Position numbers and translations under genes: made by a program. Under the pieces are notes generated by a model, which was not told the origin of the DNA, made no database searches, and worked only from the letters and a program-made list of their open reading frames with translations. Shown in pieces: positions 15,032 through 17,335 of a stretch of DNA of 17,335 nt (the first letter of the stretch is position 1; every line of letters begins with the position of its first letter). The stretch comes from JBHIFE01 sp046760985. GTDB taxonomy: Bacteria > Chloroflexota > Dehalococcoidia > Dehalococcoidales > RBG-16-60-22. The stretch spans positions 1 to 17,335 of the forward strand of contig JBHIFE010000019.1 in assembly GCA_046760985.1 (NCBI GenBank), given 5' to 3'.

Positions 15032-15060
15032 ATTATAAATCTTTTGTGGACAATTGTCAA
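15032..15060 (-). promoter_or_regulatory. Perfect consensus sigma-70 promoter of the Xre/glycan operon
   Basis: Read on the minus strand: TTGACA (15060-15055), exactly 17 bases, TATAAT (15037-15032). Both hexamers match the consensus completely. Transcription should begin near 15025, giving a leader of about 57 nt before the ATG at 14968. Confidence 0.85.
15049..15058. promoter_or_regulatory. Palindrome overlapping the -35 (candidate Xre operator)
   Basis: GACAATTGTC is a perfect 10-base palindrome. One further complementary pair occurs two bases out (T15047 with A15060). It covers four bases of the -35 and the adjacent spacer, so a bound repressor would block RNA polymerase. Binding by the nearby Xre protein is inferred from position only. 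Confidence 0.45.
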
Positions 15061-15135
15061 TATTTTGCCCTCAACAAGCAAGCCGAAAGTTTCCCTTGTT
15101 TTGCGGTGTAATATATTGAGTGCGATAGGGAATAC

Positions 15136-15163
15136 TTGACATAAAAAATTTGCCAGCGATTAT
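15136..15163 (+). promoter_or_regulatory. Upstream candidate promoter of the GltB-like operon
   Basis: TTGACA (15136-15141) is perfect; after 16 bases GATTAT (15158-15163) matches four of six bases. The leader to the start codon would be about 95 nt. Confidence 0.4.
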
Positions 15164-15173
15164 TGCCGTAAGT

Positions 15174-15203
15174 TTGACAGAATTTCCCCCTTTTGATTAA
15201 TAT
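15174..15203 (+). promoter_or_regulatory. Downstream candidate promoter of the GltB-like operon
   Basis: TTGACA (15174-15179) is perfect; TAATAT (15198-15203) lies 18 bases on and matches four of six. An alternative -10, ATTAAT, has a 16-base spacer. It is nearer the gene than the 15136 candidate. One or both may be active. Confidence 0.45.
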
Positions 15204-15263
15204 TTTGTCAGTTTATGTTTTGCTACATATAACTTCGTATTGAAAAGTATAAGGAGGCGATCT

Positions 15264-16829
15264 ATGTCTTTAAGCAAACCAAATGCAAGTGCCGCCACCA
15301 TAACTACAACCAGAGTGGCACCATCACCCATCTCCGGACTGTGTGTTACCTGCGTTGATGGCTGTCCCGGGTATTGTGAAGTGGGCAGGTCGGCACTAAG
15401 GGGAAGAGAGGTTATCTATCCACAACCTTTTGGTAAGATTATTGCCGGAGCGGAGAAAGACTACCCAGTGGATTTCTCCCACTTTAGTATCCAGGGAACA
15501 TGTGTCGGAGCCAAGGGTATCGAGGCTGACCCAGATAAGGCGGTCTTCTCGGCAGTTGATCTGTCAACCGAGATTGGCAGCAATGAGAGCAAAATAAGAA
15601 TGAAGACCCCCTTCTTCACCGGCGCTTTAGGCTCCACTGAAATTGCCAGAGTAAACTGGGAAGGTGCTGCTATTGGCGTTGCTATCTGTGGAGCGGTACT
15701 CGTCTGTGGCGAGAATGTTTGTGGCATGGATCCAGCTGCTGAGTTCAAAAATGGAAGGATTATGAGATCCCCGGAGTTGGAAAGGAGGGTCAAGCTATAT
15801 CAGGACTGGTATGAAGGCTATGGGGCGATGCTGGTTCAGGCAAATGTGGAGGATACTCGTCTTGGTGTTCCTGAGTATGCGGTGGAAAAGCTTGGAGTTG
15901 AAGGTATTGAGATAAAGTGGGGGCAGGGAGCGAAGGATATCGGTGGTGAGGTAAACCTACCTACTTTAGAAAGAGCACTTCAGCTCAAGCAACGCGGCTA
16001 CATTGTATTCCCTGACCCGGAGAACCCCTATGTCCAAGAGGCTCATAGACTAGGTGGTATAACTGAGTTTGAGAGACACTCCCGCTTGGGGATGGTTGAT
16101 GAGGACTCTTTCCTCAAAGAGGTAGAAAGATTGAGGAAACTCGGGGCTAAGTATGTTACTCTTAAAACCGGCGCTTATAGACCAGCGGACTTAGCCCGAG
16201 CCGTGAAATTTGCCTCGGAAGCCAGAATAGACCTTCTTACCGTGGATGGTGCTGGCGGTGGCACCGGAATGAGCCCGTGGCGGATGATGAATGAGTGGGG
16301 AATACCCACGGTATACATTGAATCTCTTCTCTATAAGTTTCTCAAGAAACTTGACGAAAAGGGAGAATTCATTCCTAGTTGTGCTATTGCTGGCGGTATT
16401 GCCCTTGAGGACCACATTTTCAAGGCAATAGCTTTAGGTGCTCCCTATGTAAAGGCGATATGCATGGGGCGGGCTACCCTCACTGCCGCCATGGTAGGCA
16501 AAACACACGGGCAGCTTATGGAAGAGAGCTATGGTCGGGGTAAGGAATATCAAGATATGTTATTGCGCACCTTCATCGGGGCAGCGCAACTGGAGGAGAA
16601 ATATGGGGAGGAATTCCAGAGAATACCACCGGCAGCAATAGGCATTTATACCTATTATGACCGGCTAGCCACTGGCTTAAGGCAGCTTATGGCTGGTGAA
16701 CGTAAATTTGCCCTTAACTTAATAGAAAGAGATGACTTGATGGCACTGACCCGAGAAGCAGCTGACGTCTCGGGTATCCCTTACGTAATGGAAGCGGATA
16801 TGGAGGAGGTAGAGAAAATTTTAGGATAG
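15264..16829 (+). CDS. FMN-binding glutamate synthase-like protein with N-terminal Cys motif
   Basis: A 521-residue protein of the glutamate synthase central/FMN-barrel family (short, archaeal-type GltB without a glutaminase domain). The FMN and phosphate-binding core is clear: LLTVDGAGGGTGMSPWRMMN (about residues 321-340), GIEIKWGQGAKDIGGEVNLP before it, and CAIAGGIALEDHIFKAIALGA after it. Near the N-terminus Cys27, 30, 34 and 38 form C-x2-C-x3-C-x3-C, which could hold an Fe-S cluster. The C-x5-C-x4-CP 3Fe-4S motif of standard GltB is absent: only one Cys lies in AICMGRATLTAAM. The frame opens at TTG 15240, but ATG 15264 with AAGGAGG (15251-15257) is the start. It is followed ten bases later by a ferredoxin gene, a likely electron donor. 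True glutamate synthesis is unproven. Confidence 0.85.
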   Translation: MSLSKPNASAATITTTRVAPSPISGLCVTCVDGCPGYCEVGRSALRGREVIYPQPFGKIIAGAEKDYPVDFSHFSIQGTCVGAKGIEADPDKAVFSAVDLSTEIGSNESKIRMKTPFFTGALGSTEIARVNWEGAAIGVAICGAVLVCGENVCGMDPAAEFKNGRIMRSPELERRVKLYQDWYEGYGAMLVQANVEDTRLGVPEYAVEKLGVEGIEIKWGQGAKDIGGEVNLPTLERALQLKQRGYIVFPDPENPYVQEAHRLGGITEFERHSRLGMVDEDSFLKEVERLRKLGAKYVTLKTGAYRPADLARAVKFASEARIDLLTVDGAGGGTGMSPWRMMNEWGIPTVYIESLLYKFLKKLDEKGEFIPSCAIAGGIALEDHIFKAIALGAPYVKAICMGRATLTAAMVGKTHGQLMEESYGRGKEYQDMLLRTFIGAAQLEEKYGEEFQRIPPAAIGIYTYYDRLATGLRQLMAGERKFALNLIERDDLMALTREAADVSGIPYVMEADMEEVEKILG

Positions 16830-16839
16830 AGGAGGAGGA

Positions 16840-17049
16840 ATGCTTAGAAGTGTTTGTATCAAGCACTGCGCTGAGCCTTTCTGTGTACCAGCATGTCCTT
16901 CAGGCGCACTGGTAATCAAAGAGGGTCAGATCAAAGTAGAATCAGATAGGTGCCATGGCTGTGGAATCTGCCGTTTAGTATGTATGACCTGGAGCCGAGA
17001 CCACGTTATGAGAACCAAGAGTCGGTTCTGGCTTGCCGGAAGACTTTGA
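16840..17049 (+). CDS. Small ferredoxin-like protein with two [4Fe-4S] motifs
   Basis: A 69-residue protein with eight cysteines in two sets: Cys6, 10, 15, 19 (CIKHCAEPFCVPACP) and Cys38, 41, 44, 48 (CHGCGICRLVC). The first spacing, C-x3-C-x4-C-x3-CP with HCAEP, resembles the electron-transfer subunits HycB/CooF/DmsB rather than a simple bacterial ferredoxin, but those are usually more than twice as long. The proline after the last Cys of set two is missing (CMTW). GGAGGAGGA directly precedes the ATG, ten bases after the GltB-like stop, so the two are one operon. The short length could be natural or the result of truncation; no continuation in another frame was recognised. Confidence 0.8.
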   Translation: MLRSVCIKHCAEPFCVPACPSGALVIKEGQIKVESDRCHGCGICRLVCMTWSRDHVMRTKSRFWLAGRL

Positions 17050-17067
17050 AACGAAAGCATCGGTGGA

Positions 17068-17280
17068 TTAAAAGAACCCCTCTCTTTGACAAGAGGTAGA
17101 TAGAAAGCTAGAATAAATACAGCTTTGCGGGAGTAACTCAGCTGGCAGAGTCCCTGCCTTCCAAGCAGTCTCTCTTCCCTCAAAGCTAGAGGATCCTGAT
17201 TTAGATACGGAATTAGCGTTACAAGGCAGGCACCCCCCTCTTCCAGCCTGCCTAATCTGCTTAGGCGTTATAAGTCTCAT
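17068..17280 (-). CDS. Possible short minus-strand ORF of unknown identity, with strong ribosome site
   Basis: AGGAGGTGA (17293-17285 on the minus strand) sits seven bases before ATG 17280 when measured from AGGAGG, an ideal arrangement. The 70-residue product begins MRLITPKQIRQAG, then becomes Gly/Ser-rich and runs antisense through the half tRNA-Gly and its promoter. The first dozen residues read like a real protein start; the rest does not resemble a folded domain. It may be the beginning of a gene cut off by the same rearrangement that truncated the tRNA, or chance. No function is proposed. Confidence 0.25.
   Translation of the reverse strand: MRLITPKQIRQAGRGGCLPCNANSVSKSGSSSFEGRETAWKAGTLPAELLPQSCIYSSFLSTSCQREGFF
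17086..17114 (+). promoter_or_regulatory. Promoter of the half tRNA-Gly
   Basis: TTGACA (17086-17091) is perfect, the spacer is 17, and TAGAAT (17109-17114) matches five of six bases. It ends 12 bases before the tRNA 5' end. It is the strongest tRNA-type promoter in the window, though what follows is only half a tRNA. Confidence 0.7.
17127..17168 (+). pseudogene. 5' half of tRNA-Gly (anticodon TCC); 3' half missing
   Basis: The 5' acceptor strand GCGGGAG (17127-17133), D arm ACTC/GAGT (17136-17139, 17148-17151) with AGCTGGCA loop, and the anticodon stem-loop CCTGC-CTTCCAA-GCAG (from 17153) match bacterial tRNA-Gly(TCC); the anticodon is at 17160-17162. The match ends one base before the anticodon stem closes (T17169 opposite C17153). 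No T arm with TTCRA and no complementary CTCCCGC follow in the remaining 167 bases. The gene therefore cannot fold as a tRNA as it stands. Truncation by recombination, or a 3' half lying beyond the window (an unusual intron), are the options. Confidence 0.7.
17224..17266. repeat. Two mutually exclusive hairpins
   Basis: AGGCAGGC (17224-17231) pairs perfectly with GCCTGCCT (17246-17253); GCCTAA (17250-17255) pairs with TTAGGC (17261-17266). The two share bases 17250-17253, so only one can form at a time. There is no T run next to either on either strand. They lie inside the short minus-strand ORF. Confidence 0.45.
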
Positions 17281-17305
17281 TTCTTCACCTCCTAGATTGA
17301 TTTTT

Positions 17306-17329
17306 GCCTTCTCAAAAGGCTTTCATTTT
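17306..17329 (+). terminator. Weak candidate intrinsic terminator
   Basis: GCCTT (17306-17310), loop CTCAA, AAGGC (17316-17320), then TTTCATTTT. The stem is only five pairs and the U tract is interrupted. It could end transcription from the ferredoxin operon or from the tRNA-Gly promoter. Confidence 0.35.
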
Positions 17330-17335
17330 ATATTT

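Larger units (their letters stand above)
15061..15263. promoter_or_regulatory. AT-rich divergent control region between the Xre/glycan operon and the GltB-like gene
   Basis: The stretch holds a 6-base inverted repeat AACAAG (15073-15078)/CTTGTT (15095-15100) just upstream of the minus-strand -35, two plus-strand TTGACA boxes (15136 and 15174) and a TGTCA at 15206-15210. No gene, RNA or repeat array is seen. The last part contains the AAGGAGG ribosome site (15251-15257) of the GltB-like gene. Confidence 0.5.

Noticed and set aside
17186..17196. CTAGAGGATCC, an 11-base match to cloning-vector polylinker
   Set aside because: The match does not extend on either side as in common vectors (no full XbaI site, no following CCGGG), so it is most likely coincidence; vector contamination would need a longer match.
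1..17335. CRISPR arrays, insertion sequences, transposases, toxin-antitoxin or defence genes
   Set aside because: No regularly spaced repeats, no transposase or nuclease motifs and no paired small-gene module were seen; the Xre gene has no toxin partner beside it.

Overview
The window looks like chromosomal DNA from an anaerobic bacterium. It carries a four-subunit, archaeal-style pyruvate:ferredoxin oxidoreductase, a small 8-Cys ferredoxin and a glutamate-synthase-like FMN protein with a Cys-rich start. Promoters are of sigma-70 type and Shine-Dalgarno sequences are strong. This gene set would fit Chloroflexota (Dehalococcoidia-like) or another anaerobic lineage; that placement is inference, and no marker gene in the window settles it.

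Layout. (1) 2-1405 is the 3' part of an ion-transporter-superfamily (ArsB/NhaD/SLC13-like) membrane protein cut by the window edge. (2) 1412-4582 is tRNA-Arg(CCG) with its own promoter, followed 25 bases later by a tightly packed porCDAB operon. (3) 4638-4751 is tRNA-Pro(TGG) with a promoter of the same type. (4) 4786-5694 (-) is a diacylglycerol-kinase-type lipid kinase. (5) 5860-8029 (+) holds a UDP-sugar 4-epimerase and a UDP-sugar 6-dehydrogenase in an overlapping pair. (6) 8024-14968 (-) is a seven-gene surface-glycan cluster. In transcription order it is: small Xre-type regulator, GT2 glycosyltransferase with two C-terminal membrane helices, UDP-GlcNAc 2-epimerase, two extended-SDR epimerase/dehydratases, a B12-binding radical SAM enzyme and a GT4 glycosyltransferase. 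A perfect consensus promoter (TTGACA-17-TATAAT), whose -35 overlaps a 10-bp palindrome, lies upstream of the regulator. (7) 15264-17049 (+) is an FMN-binding glutamate-synthase-like protein and a small ferredoxin. (8) 17050-17335 holds a good promoter driving only the 5' half of a tRNA-Gly(TCC), then overlapping hairpins and a minus-strand ORF with an ideal ribosome-binding site.

How the genes work together. Sections 5 and 6 together can make UDP-linked amino sugars and uronic acids (UDP-GlcNAc to UDP-ManNAc by the 2-epimerase; 4-epimerisation and 6-oxidation by the plus-strand pair) and transfer them. No flippase, polymerase or initiating phosphoglycosyltransferase is visible. PorCDAB links pyruvate and acetyl-CoA to ferredoxin, and the GltB-like/ferredoxin pair could use reduced ferredoxin.

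The most interesting points are the promoter-bearing half tRNA-Gly at the right edge, the putative Xre operator architecture between the divergent glycan and GltB-like operons, and the GltB-like protein, which has lost the usual 3Fe-4S motif but gained an N-terminal four-Cys motif. I found no convincing new defence or mobile system.
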